This document shows, piece after piece, positions 19,772-28,672 of a stretch of DNA of 64,000 nt. The notes under the pieces were generated by a model. The model did not search any database, was not told the DNA's origin, and worked only from the letters and a program-made list of their open reading frames with translations. Both the position numbers and the translations under genes were made by a program. The DNA comes from an uncultured Ruminococcus sp. (GTDB lineage: Bacteria; Bacillota; Clostridia; Oscillospirales; Acutalibacteraceae), in contig CADCDE010000005.1 of NCBI GenBank assembly GCA_902800065.1, forward strand, positions 38,352-102,351. The letters are read 5' to 3'. Position 1 is the first letter of the stretch. Each line of letters opens with the position of its first letter.

Positions 19772-19821
19772 TTTGCCGCTGTTCATATTTATGTATAAAA
19801 AAATCGGGAGTGGACGGCAAA
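19772..19821 (+). promoter_or_regulatory. Inverted repeat that could mask the mntP start
   Basis: TTTGCCG at 19772-19778 can pair with CGGCAAA at 19815-19821. The 3' arm touches the first base of the mntP start codon, and the ribosome site GGGAGTGG lies in the loop. It could lower or gate translation initiation. It does not resemble the large yybP-ykoY manganese riboswitch. Confidence 0.35.
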
Positions 19822-20366
19822 TGGACTATGTTTCGGCAGCAGGACTTGGTACGGCACTTGCAATGGATGCAATGGCAGTGTCGATAACCTGCGGAATGAA
19901 CGGAAGAAATAAAAAAACAGCGTTTCTTACGGCATTTTTATTCGGGGCTTTTCAGATGGCTATGCCTGTTTTGGGATGGAGTATAGGAAAAGTCGGCAGT
20001 GACATGATAGCGGCATTCGACAATACAGCGGCTTTTGTGATACTTGTATTTTTGGGAGTGAAAATGCTCATCGACTCAAAGAGACAGGATAATATCATTG
20101 GAGTTAAGGTTAAAGATATTATTATCCTGGCTGTCGCAACGAGTATAGATGCCCTTGCTTCGGGTATAACGCTGCCTGTATCCGTAAAGGCAGATACACC
20201 GCTGTATATGCTTGAAGCGGTGCTTATAATAGGAACTATAACATTTATATTGTCATTATCCGGATATATTATCGGGAACAGATTCAAAAATGCTAAACCT
20301 GTATGTGCAGGTGTAGCAGGAGGTATAATGCTTATACTCATAGGAGTGAAAACTCTTTTTTGCTGA
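19821..20366 (+). CDS. mntP: Putative manganese efflux pump MntP
   Basis: A six-helix membrane exporter of 181 residues. Both family motifs with the conserved Asp in a membrane helix are visible: LAMDAMAVSITCGM near the N-terminus and ATSIDALASGITLP in the second half, showing the internal duplication. It would export Mn2+ to protect against manganese overload. I chose ATG 19821 over the upstream ATG at 19773 because the family begins near here and GGGAGTGG precedes it. It follows addA by 63 bp. Confidence 0.9.
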   Translation: MDYVSAAGLGTALAMDAMAVSITCGMNGRNKKTAFLTAFLFGAFQMAMPVLGWSIGKVGSDMIAAFDNTAAFVILVFLGVKMLIDSKRQDNIIGVKVKDIIILAVATSIDALASGITLPVSVKADTPLYMLEAVLIIGTITFILSLSGYIIGNRFKNAKPVCAGVAGGIMLILIGVKTLFC

Positions 20367-20388
20367 AATCATTGACCAAATCAGACAT

Positions 20389-20411
20389 CTCCGTATATTA
20401 TGTGTACGGAG
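20389..20411 (+). promoter_or_regulatory. Hairpin overlapping the yunB ribosome-binding site
   Basis: CTCCGTA at 20389-20395 is the exact reverse complement of TACGGAG at 20405-20411, and the 3' arm covers the GGAGG used by yunB. It could hold back translation, or act as part of a weak terminator after mntP. The T-tract after it is poor. Confidence 0.4.
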
Positions 20412-20423
20412 GTGTTTTGCGTT

Positions 20424-21053
20424 ATGACAGTGAGGAGAAAAAGAAGAAAAAGTAAATTTCATTTCATATTCTTTTTAATGCTTGTTATTTTTATATCTTC
20501 CCTGATATTCCTTGAATGTCGTATAAAGCCCATTGTAGGTGGATTTGCAGAGGTCAGTGCAAAATCGCTGGCAACAGAGGCTATAAACAGGAGTATCATG
20601 GAAATTTTAGACGAAACAAATATAAGCTGTGAGAACTTGGAAACTGTCACATATTCAAATACAAACAGGATAACATCCATAAATTCCAATACGATAACAG
20701 CGAATAAACTGAAAAGTAAGATAACCTTGAGGGTACAAAAAAATCTCAGTGATATAAACAACAGAAAAATAAATATCCCGATAGGCAGTATAATAGGCGG
20801 AGAGCTTATGCAGGGCAGAGGTTTTTCAGTTCCCCTGAATATTTCTGTTTCGGGTAATATAAACAGTGATTTTGTCAGTGAATTTGAGCAGGGCGGTATA
20901 AATCAGACGGTACATAAATTATCGGTGAAGGTAATTGCCGAACTGACGGTAAGGCTTCCTACAGGTACAGCAAAAACAACTGTTGAAACAAGTGTTTTGG
21001 TAGGTGAAACTGTGATAGTAGGGGAAGTGCCTTCGGGAATGCTGTTGAGATGA
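20424..21053 (+). CDS. yunB: Sporulation protein YunB
   Basis: A 209-residue protein with a basic N-terminus (RRKRRKSKFHF) and a single membrane segment at about residues 13-30. The rest should be outside the membrane and matches the YunB family: RIKPIVGGFAEVSAKSLATE close to the membrane, then IPIGSIIGGELMQGRGF and a beta-rich tail with the motif VPTG-like RLPTGTAKTTVETS. In Bacillus yunB is expressed in the mother cell during sporulation; its molecular role is unclear. GGAGG ends 11 bp before the ATG. It implies that the organism can form spores. Confidence 0.85.
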   Translation: MTVRRKRRKSKFHFIFFLMLVIFISSLIFLECRIKPIVGGFAEVSAKSLATEAINRSIMEILDETNISCENLETVTYSNTNRITSINSNTITANKLKSKITLRVQKNLSDINNRKINIPIGSIIGGELMQGRGFSVPLNISVSGNINSDFVSEFEQGGINQTVHKLSVKVIAELTVRLPTGTAKTTVETSVLVGETVIVGEVPSGMLLR

Positions 21054-21141
21054 AAAAATTTTTCGGTTGAATATGTTCGGAAAATATGTTATGATTATCT
21101 AAAAAAACGTGAGTTCGATGAAAACGAAAAATTATTATACT

Positions 21142-21207
21142 GTCATTCTGAGGAGCGACAGCGACGAAGAATCTTTTGAAGATTCCTCACTGCGTTCGAC
21201 TCACGTT
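21142..21207. repeat. Dispersed palindromic repeat, copy 2 (altered right end)
   Basis: It begins GTCATTCTGAGGAGCGACAG and keeps the central GATTCCTCACTGCGTTCG portion, but the usual GGAATGAC end is replaced by ACTCACGTT. A matching AACGTGAGT lies upstream at 21106-21114, so the copy is enclosed by 9-bp inverted repeats. It lies between yunB and miaB. Confidence 0.8.
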
Positions 21208-21233
21208 AAAAAAGGAAAATGGGGGAATAGCTT

Positions 21234-22637
21234 TTGTCAGAAGCAAATACAAATGATGAGATAAAAAGACAGGAAGAATATACCGATATGTTGAAGGATA
21301 TCCTTTTCGTGAGGTATAATAACAGTCAGCCGAAGGCTCATGTAAGAACCTACGGCTGTCAGCAGAATGTAGCGGACAGTGAGAAAATAAAGGGTATGCT
21401 TGAGGCAATGGGATGCGGATTGACAGAGGATGCCAATGAAGCGGATATAATCATCTTCAATACCTGTGCAGTGCGTGAACACGCTGAAGACAGAGTTTTC
21501 GGCAATGTCGGGGAGCTTAAGGCACTTAAAAGGAAGAAGCCGTCACTGCTGATAGGCTTGTGCGGATGTATGATGGAACAGAAGCATATAGCTGAAAGAA
21601 TATATAAAAGCTTTCCGTATGTTGGGATGGTATTCGGTACTCATGTGATACACAAATTTCCGGAAATGCTGTATAATGCCGTGACCACAGGCAAAAGACT
21701 TGTCGAGAGAGGAACGGATGACGGTCAGATATACGAGGGTATACCAATGCACCGTGATGGAAGTTTCAAGGGCTGGCTGTCCATAATGTACGGCTGTGAT
21801 AATTTCTGCACATATTGTATAGTACCTCATGTAAGAGGTCGTGAAAGGAGCCGTCAGCCGCAAATAGTCCTTAATGAAGCAAAAGCAATGATAAAATCGG
21901 GATTCAAAGAGATAACTCTTTTGGGACAGAATGTAAATTCATACGGCAAGGGACTTGAAGAAAAAACGAGCTTTCCCGAATTGCTGAAAAATGTCAGTGA
22001 AATTGACGGAGATTTTTGGATAAGATTTATGACATCTCACCCGAAAGATGCCTCAAAGGAATTGATAGATGTAATAGCCGGAAGTAATAAGATATGCAAT
22101 CATATACATTTGCCATTTCAGTCGGGCAGTGACGGAATATTGAAACGCATGAACCGTCACTATGACAAGGAAAAGTATATGGAAATCGTTAATTACGCTA
22201 AAAGTAAGATACCTGATTTGTCATTGACAAGTGATGTAATAGTAGGATTTCCGGGGGAAACATATGAGGATTTCCAAAAAACACTTGATTTGATAAGAGA
22301 GGTCGAATTTACGTCTCTGTTCACGTTCATATATTCACCGAGAGTAGGTACACCCGCTGCAAAAATGGATGATCCGATACCGTATGAAGAAAAGTCAAGA
22401 TGGTTCAGTGAATTGCTGAAGGTGCAGGAGGAGATAGCTGCAAAGAGATGTGCCGAGATGAACGGAAAAACCTACAGGGTGCTTGTCGAGGAACAGAAAA
22501 AAGACGGTATATTATGTGCAAGGACACAGAATAATATTATCGTGGAAGTACCCGGTTCAGCCGACTTGATAGGCACATTCCAAAATGCAGAGGTAACTGA
22601 ATCGAGAAACTGGATATTAAGAGGAAAATTAGTTTAA
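21234..22637 (+). CDS. miaB: tRNA-2-methylthio-N6-dimethylallyladenosine synthase
   Basis: Radical-SAM methylthiotransferase that modifies A37 of tRNAs reading UNN codons. An N-terminal UPF0004 domain carries three cluster cysteines (TYGCQQNVADSE, NTCAVREHAEDR, GLCGCMMEQ). The radical-SAM motif is in MYGCDNFCTYCIVPHVRGRE. A TRAM domain closes the 467 residues. Start is TTG 21234, 8 bp after GGGGGAA. It opens the miaB-ylbF-mutS-mutL cluster, the same order as ymcB-ymcA-(cotE)-mutS-mutL in Bacillus. Confidence 0.96.
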   Translation: MSEANTNDEIKRQEEYTDMLKDILFVRYNNSQPKAHVRTYGCQQNVADSEKIKGMLEAMGCGLTEDANEADIIIFNTCAVREHAEDRVFGNVGELKALKRKKPSLLIGLCGCMMEQKHIAERIYKSFPYVGMVFGTHVIHKFPEMLYNAVTTGKRLVERGTDDGQIYEGIPMHRDGSFKGWLSIMYGCDNFCTYCIVPHVRGRERSRQPQIVLNEAKAMIKSGFKEITLLGQNVNSYGKGLEEKTSFPELLKNVSEIDGDFWIRFMTSHPKDASKELIDVIAGSNKICNHIHLPFQSGSDGILKRMNRHYDKEKYMEIVNYAKSKIPDLSLTSDVIVGFPGETYEDFQKTLDLIREVEFTSLFTFIYSPRVGTPAAKMDDPIPYEEKSRWFSELLKVQEEIAAKRCAEMNGKTYRVLVEEQKKDGILCARTQNNIIVEVPGSADLIGTFQNAEVTESRNWILRGKLV

Positions 22638-22641
22638 ATTT

Positions 22642-22679
22642 GTCATTCCGAGCGAAGCGAGGAATCCTTGAAAGATTTC
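22642..22679. repeat. Dispersed palindromic repeat, half copy
   Basis: Only the left half is present: GTCATTCCGAGCGAAGCGAG followed by GAATCCTTGAAAGATTT. The right half with the closing GAATGAC is missing, so it cannot fold end to end as the full copies can. It starts 5 bp after the miaB stop codon. Confidence 0.75.
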
Positions 22680-22745
22680 TTAAAATTACAAAAGTAAATT
22701 TTATATGTTTATACTTTAAAATTAAAATAAAAGGAGATAATAAAA

Positions 22746-23177
22746 ATGGCAGACAAAAATTTGAATGAGATGGATATAATCGAGCTTGCAAGAGAGCTTG
22801 GAAAGAAATTACAGAAAGAGGACGCTTACTTGAAATATCAGCTTGCAAAACAGGCGGCTGATGAAGATAAGGAACTTCAAAAGATGATAGATGAATTTGG
22901 ATTGAAGCGTGAGGAGATAAGCGAAGAAACATCAAAGAGCGAAAGTGAACAAGACCCCGAAAAGATACAGAATTTAAACAGAGAAATGCGTAAGGTCTAT
23001 GCAAGGATAATGACCAATGAAAGAATGATAAATTACAATGACACGAAAGATGAATTTGATGCGATAATGCAGCGTATCACTACGATAATACAGAAATCTT
23101 CGGAAGGTGAAGACCCCGAAACAGCCGATTATATAGCTTGTACGGGAAGCTGTGCGACTTGCGGTGGTTGTGGCTGA
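22746..23177 (+). CDS. YlbF/YmcA family protein with C-terminal cysteine cluster
   Basis: A mainly helical, charged protein of 143 residues. The family (YlbF, YmcA) in Bacillus forms a complex with YaaT that binds RNase Y and carries 4Fe-4S clusters, influencing mRNA maturation, competence and sporulation. Its place directly after miaB and before mutS is that of ymcA. The last residues read CTGSCATCGGCG, with cysteines spaced C-x3-C-x2-C-x2-C, which could bind an Fe-S cluster or zinc. AAAAGGAGAT lies 8 bp before the ATG. Family assignment is good; the link to RNase Y is inferred. Confidence 0.78.
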   Translation: MADKNLNEMDIIELARELGKKLQKEDAYLKYQLAKQAADEDKELQKMIDEFGLKREEISEETSKSESEQDPEKIQNLNREMRKVYARIMTNERMINYNDTKDEFDAIMQRITTIIQKSSEGEDPETADYIACTGSCATCGGCG

Positions 23178-23222
23178 TTTTTTGAGCAGATGAAATTTTT
23201 TAGTGCAGAGGAGTAAAAAAAT

Positions 23223-25817
23223 ATGAGTCTTTCACCGTTAATGGTGCAGTATCTGGAAATAAAGGAAAAAAATAAGGATACACTTTTGTTTTTCAGGGTA
23301 GGAGATTTTTACGAAATGTTTTTTGATGATGCCAAACTGGTATCACAGGAATTGGAACTTACTCTCACAGGAAAGGAATGTGGACTTGACGAAAGAGCTC
23401 CAATGTGCGGAGTACCATATCACAGCGTTGAGGGATATATAGCGAAATTAGTTGAAAAGGGATACAAAGTAGCTATATGCGAACAAATGGAAGACCCGTC
23501 AACAGCAAAAGGTCTTGTAAGGAGAGATATAGTCAGGATAGTTACTCCCGGAACTGTTATGGAATCAAGTATGCTTGACGAGAGCAGTAATAATTTTATT
23601 TGTACGGTATTCACGCAGAAAAACAAGACAGGATTATCTTTTTGTGATATATCAACGGGTGAATTGTACGCTACACTCGTAGAGGGCGACGGTCAGGAAA
23701 ACAGGATAAAAGATGAATTGCTGAAATTTTCTCCGAAAGAAATATTAATAGGCGGAGACGCTGTTAAATTTAAAACACTTGCAATGTTTATAAAAGATAA
23801 ATTAACGGCAAGTGTAAGTATGCTTGATGATGATGAATTTTCATATGCTGATTCGTCAAAGGTCATATTGAAGCAGTTTAAGAAAGAAGATTTGTCCGAA
23901 TTGGGCTTGTCCGAGATAAATCAGACAGTCTCGGCATTGGGAGCATTGTTGGTTTATTTGAAGCGTACACAGATAAACGGTTTAGAGAGAATAAGTCACG
24001 TTGAAATTTATAAAGAAAATCAGTATTTGCATATAGACTATAATACAAGAAGAAATCTTGAATTGACTGAACCGCTGAACAGTAAAAATAAATCGGCAAG
24101 TCTTTTGGCTGTGCTTGATAAGACAAAAACATCAATGGGCAGTCGTCTGATAAAAAGCTATATAGAAAAACCTCTTGTGAATATGGCACAGATAATCAAA
24201 AGACAGAACGGTGTGACAGAATTATATGAAAATGTAATGATGAGAACGGATTTGAGAGAGGCATTAGTTGGGATAACGGATATTCAGAGAATTATTACAA
24301 GAGTAGTATATGGTTCGGCAAATGCAAGGGAACTTCGTTCAATGTGCGGTGCAATGCAGAGACTTCCTGCTGTAAAGAAGATAGCAGAAAATGCCCAAAG
24401 TGCGATATTGAAGAATATGTATTCCGATCTGGATGATTTGCAGGACCTGTGTAAATTAATTGACAATGCGATAGTCGAAGAACCGCCGCAGACAATAAAA
24501 GAAGGCGGTATGATAAAAGAGGGCTTTAATAAAGAGCTTGATGAGATAAGATATGATATGGATCACAGTTCATCAATTCTTGCGGGGATAGAAACAAGAG
24601 AACGTGAAAATACAGGTATACCTAAGCTGAAAATAGGATATAACAGGGTATTTGGGTATTATATAGAAGTGTCAAATTCATATAAGGATAAAGTCCCCGA
24701 AAGCTATATAAGAAAACAGACTCTTACAAACGGTGAAAGGTTTATCACACAGGAACTCAAAGAGCTTGAACAGAGGATACTGGGAGCGAAAGACCGTTCG
24801 TGTGATTTGGAATATGCAATATTTGATTCGATAAGAATAACGGTGGCAAAATCGCTTGAAAGGATAAATAAAACTGCGAATGCGGTGGCAACGCTCGATG
24901 TTATAGCGTCACTTGCACAGGCAGCTTTTGAAAATAATTACTGTTGTCCGACACTTACGGCAGATGGAGTTATTAAACTGACCGAAAGCCGGCATCCGGT
25001 TGTAGAGAGGCTGGCAATTGAAACAAGATTTGTTCCGAATGATGTTTATCTGGATTCCGATGAAAACAGAGTTGCAATAGTAACAGGACCGAATATGGCG
25101 GGAAAGTCTACATATATGAGACAAGTAGCATTGATAGTGCTCATGGCACAGATAGGCTCATATGTACCTGCAAAGTATGCACAGATTTCGATAACTGACA
25201 GTATATTTACAAGAATAGGTGCATCTGACGATTTAGCAACGGGACAGTCTACGTTTATGGTAGAGATGAATGAAGTTGCGTATATATTGAAAAACGCTAC
25301 AAAGGACAGTCTTTTAATTCTGGATGAGATAGGTAGAGGAACTTCTACATTTGACGGAATGAGTATAGCAAGAGCTGTATTGGAATATGTTGCGGACAAA
25401 AAAACACTTGGAGCAAAAACTATGTTTGCAACACATTACCATGAACTGACGGTGCTTGAAAGTACTGTAAAGGGTGTTAAGAATTATAATATAGCCGCAA
25501 TAAAGCGTGGAGATGACATAACATTTCTCAGGAGGATAATTCCTGGAGCGGCAGATGAAAGCTATGGAGTGGAAGTTGCAAAATTGGCGGGATTACCTGA
25601 AAGTGTCATTGAAAGAGCAAAGAAGATACTTGCCGAATTGGAGAGCGGTCAGCCGAAGCAGAAGAAAAAGTCCAAAAAGCAGGAGGAATTACCTCAGCTT
25701 GCACTTGCAGCAGAGGAGACAGCCGTTGAAAAGAGACTGAAGTCGATAGACATAAATACCGTTACGCCAATGGAAGCAATGAATATATTGTTCGAGTTGT
25801 TGAAGTTGGTTAAATAA
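23223..25817 (+). CDS. mutS: DNA mismatch repair protein MutS
   Basis: Mismatch recognition ATPase of 864 residues. The mismatch-binding motif GDFYEMF is present near residue 27. The ABC-type ATPase lies at the C-terminal end: Walker A TGPNMAGKST at about 621-630, then LATGQSTFMVEM and the Walker B region LLILDEIGRGTSTFDG, then ATHYHELT. A C-terminal helical tail with a Lys-rich linker follows, as in MutS1. It is followed by mutL after 12 bp, so the two repair proteins are co-expressed. Confidence 0.97.
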   Translation: MSLSPLMVQYLEIKEKNKDTLLFFRVGDFYEMFFDDAKLVSQELELTLTGKECGLDERAPMCGVPYHSVEGYIAKLVEKGYKVAICEQMEDPSTAKGLVRRDIVRIVTPGTVMESSMLDESSNNFICTVFTQKNKTGLSFCDISTGELYATLVEGDGQENRIKDELLKFSPKEILIGGDAVKFKTLAMFIKDKLTASVSMLDDDEFSYADSSKVILKQFKKEDLSELGLSEINQTVSALGALLVYLKRTQINGLERISHVEIYKENQYLHIDYNTRRNLELTEPLNSKNKSASLLAVLDKTKTSMGSRLIKSYIEKPLVNMAQIIKRQNGVTELYENVMMRTDLREALVGITDIQRIITRVVYGSANARELRSMCGAMQRLPAVKKIAENAQSAILKNMYSDLDDLQDLCKLIDNAIVEEPPQTIKEGGMIKEGFNKELDEIRYDMDHSSSILAGIETRERENTGIPKLKIGYNRVFGYYIEVSNSYKDKVPESYIRKQTLTNGERFITQELKELEQRILGAKDRSCDLEYAIFDSIRITVAKSLERINKTANAVATLDVIASLAQAAFENNYCCPTLTADGVIKLTESRHPVVERLAIETRFVPNDVYLDSDENRVAIVTGPNMAGKSTYMRQVALIVLMAQIGSYVPAKYAQISITDSIFTRIGASDDLATGQSTFMVEMNEVAYILKNATKDSLLILDEIGRGTSTFDGMSIARAVLEYVADKKTLGAKTMFATHYHELTVLESTVKGVKNYNIAAIKRGDDITFLRRIIPGAADESYGVEVAKLAGLPESVIERAKKILAELESGQPKQKKKSKKQEELPQLALAAEETAVEKRLKSIDINTVTPMEAMNILFELLKLVK

Positions 25818-25829
25818 GGGAGACTGGAA

Positions 25830-27761
25830 ATGGGAGTAATAAATGTTCTTTCAAAACAGGTAGCCGAACTGATAGCGGCAGGTGAGGTAATAGAAAGACC
25901 AAGTTCGGTGATAAAGGAATTAGTTGAAAATGCGATAGATGCGGATTCAACTGATATAACCGTTGAAATACAGCATGGCGGAGTAACATTTATGAGAGTG
26001 ACGGATAATGGTGTAGGCATTGAAAGAGATGATGTGAAAAATGCCTTTCTTCGTCATGCGACAAGTAAAATATCCGAACAGGATGACCTTGACAGCATTT
26101 CAACTTTGGGATTTCGTGGAGAAGCACTTGCGTCAATATGTGCTGTATCAAAAGTGGATATTATTACAAAGAATAAGAATGACAGTGAAGGTACGAGATA
26201 TGTCGTAGAGGGCGGAGAAGAAAAAGCGTTTGAACCTGTTGGTTGTCCTCAGGGAACTACATTTGTAGTCAGGGATTTGTTTTATAATGTACCTGCAAGA
26301 ATGAAATTTCTTAAAAAAGATGTGGCAGAATCGAATAATATATCGTCTTTAATGGACAGGATAGCACTTTCACATCCTGAGGTGAGCTTTACATTTATCC
26401 GTGACGGCAAACAGCTTATGAAAACATCGGGAAACGGTCAGCTTGATACAGCAATATTTCAGGTATTCGGAAAACAGTTTGCAGCAAGCCTTATACCTGT
26501 ATCATATGAATTTGGCGGAGTGAAAATGAGCGGATATATCAGTAAGCCCGTCAGTGCAAACAGAGCAAGCAGAAATATGCAGATGTTTTTTGTCAACGGC
26601 AGATATGTCAGGTCAAAGACTGCAATGGCGGCATTGGAACAGGCATACAGCGGCTGTATAATGTCAGGGAAATTTCCTGCGTGTGTGATGAATATAGAAT
26701 TGAGCTGTTCGGAGCTTGATGTCAATGTTCACCCTGCTAAATTGGAGATAAGATTCACAAATGAAAAGCCTATATATGAGTGTGTATATTATGGTGTAAA
26801 ATCGGCAGTGGCAAATTATGATACAAGAAATGTGGAAGCTCCTCAGAATGAGACTGTCCATGAAAAGCCGCCGACAGTATTCAGACAGCCCGAAAGCAGT
26901 GTACAGATGAGCTTACCGAAGACTGAGCCCAAGGAAACATATAATGTTTTCATACCTGAAATAAGCGGTTCGGAAAAACGGGAAACAAAGATAAGTTTTC
27001 CTGAAATAAAGAATGTAAAAAAAGTTGACCTTTCGGAGCATTATAATAATAAGACATATAAAAATGACGGTGATTTCAGGCTGAATGACGATGAAATAAT
27101 AGATTTTTCAGCGGAGATGAAGCAAACAGAACCCGAAGCAGAAACGGAAACAGAACAGCAAATTTCCGAAGCTGAGGAAAAAGTTTCCGAAAGACCGATA
27201 AAATATATAGGTGAAGCGTTCAGAGCGTATATTATTATTGAATATGATGATGAAAGGATAATGTTTATCGACAAACACGCCGCACACGAGAGACTTATAT
27301 ATGAAAGGCTCAAGAAACAGAATAAATCTGACGATAATCAGATGCTGCTTGAGCCTGTGACGGTGACACTGGAAAAAAATGAATATCAGACGGTTCTTGA
27401 AAATAAGGATGTTCTGTCAGAAGCGGGATTTGATGTAGATGATTTCGGGAACGGCAGGATACTGATACGTTCAGTGCCGCTTCTCCTGGAAAAGCTGGAA
27501 ATAACAGAGGCATTTCTGGAAATATCGGATTATCTTCAGAAGCATAAAAAAGTTATCATGTCCGAGAAAATGGAGTGGATATATAAGAATACAGCTTGCA
27601 GGGCGGCAATAAAAGCAGGAAATGTAAATAAGCCCGAGGAACTGATACGTCTTGCAATGGAGCTTGAGGAAAATCCCGATGTAAAATATTGTCCTCACGG
27701 AAGACCGATATACTTTTTTATCTCGAAGAATGAGATAGAAAAAAATTTTAAGAGAGTGTAA
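25830..27761 (+). CDS. mutL: DNA mismatch repair endonuclease MutL
   Basis: GHKL ATPase that links MutS to downstream repair. The N-terminal blocks are intact: VIERPSSVIKELVENAIDAD, DNGVGI, and RHATSKI with TLGFRGEALASI. A low-conservation acidic linker spans about residues 330-450. The C-terminal dimer domain contains MFIDKHAAHERLIYERL, which matches the DQHAAHER-type metal-binding endonuclease motif, and CPHGRPIYF near the end, so it is a nicking MutL. It is 643 residues. Confidence 0.96.
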   Translation: MGVINVLSKQVAELIAAGEVIERPSSVIKELVENAIDADSTDITVEIQHGGVTFMRVTDNGVGIERDDVKNAFLRHATSKISEQDDLDSISTLGFRGEALASICAVSKVDIITKNKNDSEGTRYVVEGGEEKAFEPVGCPQGTTFVVRDLFYNVPARMKFLKKDVAESNNISSLMDRIALSHPEVSFTFIRDGKQLMKTSGNGQLDTAIFQVFGKQFAASLIPVSYEFGGVKMSGYISKPVSANRASRNMQMFFVNGRYVRSKTAMAALEQAYSGCIMSGKFPACVMNIELSCSELDVNVHPAKLEIRFTNEKPIYECVYYGVKSAVANYDTRNVEAPQNETVHEKPPTVFRQPESSVQMSLPKTEPKETYNVFIPEISGSEKRETKISFPEIKNVKKVDLSEHYNNKTYKNDGDFRLNDDEIIDFSAEMKQTEPEAETETEQQISEAEEKVSERPIKYIGEAFRAYIIIEYDDERIMFIDKHAAHERLIYERLKKQNKSDDNQMLLEPVTVTLEKNEYQTVLENKDVLSEAGFDVDDFGNGRILIRSVPLLLEKLEITEAFLEISDYLQKHKKVIMSEKMEWIYKNTACRAAIKAGNVNKPEELIRLAMELEENPDVKYCPHGRPIYFFISKNEIEKNFKRV

Positions 27762-27787
27762 ATTTTATAGGAATTTGCATAAAAATA

Positions 27788-27817
27788 TTGATTTATGATG
27801 TATAAATGTGGTATAAT
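27788..27817 (+). promoter_or_regulatory. Sigma-A-type promoter for the coiled-coil gene
   Basis: TTGATT at 27788-27793 and TATAAT at 27812-27817 are separated by 18 bp. The expected transcript starts about 20 bp before the GGGGGGAAA ribosome site of the gene at 27845. Confidence 0.65.
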
Positions 27818-27844
27818 TTTCTTATATGACAGGGGGGAAATAAT

Positions 27845-28564
27845 ATGTCAGAAAAGAAATTAAACCAAGTGGAGGAAGCTGTGCCCGCTGAGCATAAGCT
27901 GACACCAGAAGAACAGATTGATTTTCTTGAAAGAAAGCTCGAGGAAAAGAATCTTGAATTGACAGATAAGAATATAGCTCTCATAGAAATGACAGCCGCA
28001 AGAAATGCCTTGTATAAATCCGTTCAGGATGCACAGATGAAGGTTGCAGAGGTCATTGCTCAGCGTGATAATGATATAGAGGCGTATCAAAAGGAGCTTG
28101 AACAGAGGCTTGAAGAAAAAAGAGCCCTTCAGGAGCAGGTCGATACATATGTGATAAAGGCAAAGCGTTATGATGAGCTTCAGGAAAGTCTTATAAAAAT
28201 AAAGATGGATGCCGAGATAAGAGCACACAGTGTCGTGGACGAAGCACAGGAAAAGGCTATGGATACTGTAATGCTGATAGATAATATCGAAAAGGAAATA
28301 GAGCTTTTCCGTCAGGATGTTGTATTTTTGAGAAGGGATATAAAAATAGGTACGCTTACACTTGATGACAGACTTGATAATGTATATCTGAGATTGTGCA
28401 GGAATATGGATAATCTTTTGAAGATAAGAAAAGAGTTTTATATAAAAAACTCCTTGCCGTTTGATGAACAGGAATTGGATTTTCCGTCAGGTAAAGCACC
28501 GTATATTGAGTATCCTGATGAAATTAAAGAAGATACTGTCGGAGACAGTGACAGTGAAGCGTAA
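27845..28564 (+). CDS. Coiled-coil protein of unknown function
   Basis: I do not recognise the family. The 239 residues are charged and largely helical, with a long heptad-like coiled coil at about residues 25-110 and a second helical stretch at about 125-195. The C-terminus is acidic. There is no signal peptide or membrane segment. The layout is reminiscent of DivIVA-like or other cell-pole scaffold proteins, but no diagnostic N-terminal motif is seen. It has its own promoter and is closed by a strong terminator, so it is a single-gene unit between mutL and cwlD. Confidence 0.7.
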   Translation: MSEKKLNQVEEAVPAEHKLTPEEQIDFLERKLEEKNLELTDKNIALIEMTAARNALYKSVQDAQMKVAEVIAQRDNDIEAYQKELEQRLEEKRALQEQVDTYVIKAKRYDELQESLIKIKMDAEIRAHSVVDEAQEKAMDTVMLIDNIEKEIELFRQDVVFLRRDIKIGTLTLDDRLDNVYLRLCRNMDNLLKIRKEFYIKNSLPFDEQELDFPSGKAPYIEYPDEIKEDTVGDSDSEA

Positions 28565-28596
28565 AAAATCGTACATTGAATATTATATACTGATAA

Positions 28597-28622
28597 AAAA
28601 GCGGTCTTTTCTGACCGCTTTT
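28597..28622 (+). terminator. Intrinsic terminator after the coiled-coil gene
   Basis: AAAAGCGGTC and GACCGCTTTT form a 10-bp stem with a 6-base loop, with T-rich sequence on the 3' side and A-rich on the 5' side. Confidence 0.88.
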
Positions 28623-28672
28623 GTTATGAAATAAAAATACCTGTCATATAAATATGATGAGGTGGTTTTTTA

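Noticed and set aside
19758..19820. Manganese (yybP-ykoY) riboswitch before mntP
   Set aside because: The gap is only 63 bp and holds a simple inverted repeat, too short for that riboswitch.
22537..23004. 155-residue minus-strand frame across the miaB-ylbF gap
   Set aside because: It crosses a repeat and two plus-strand genes, and has no ribosome site.
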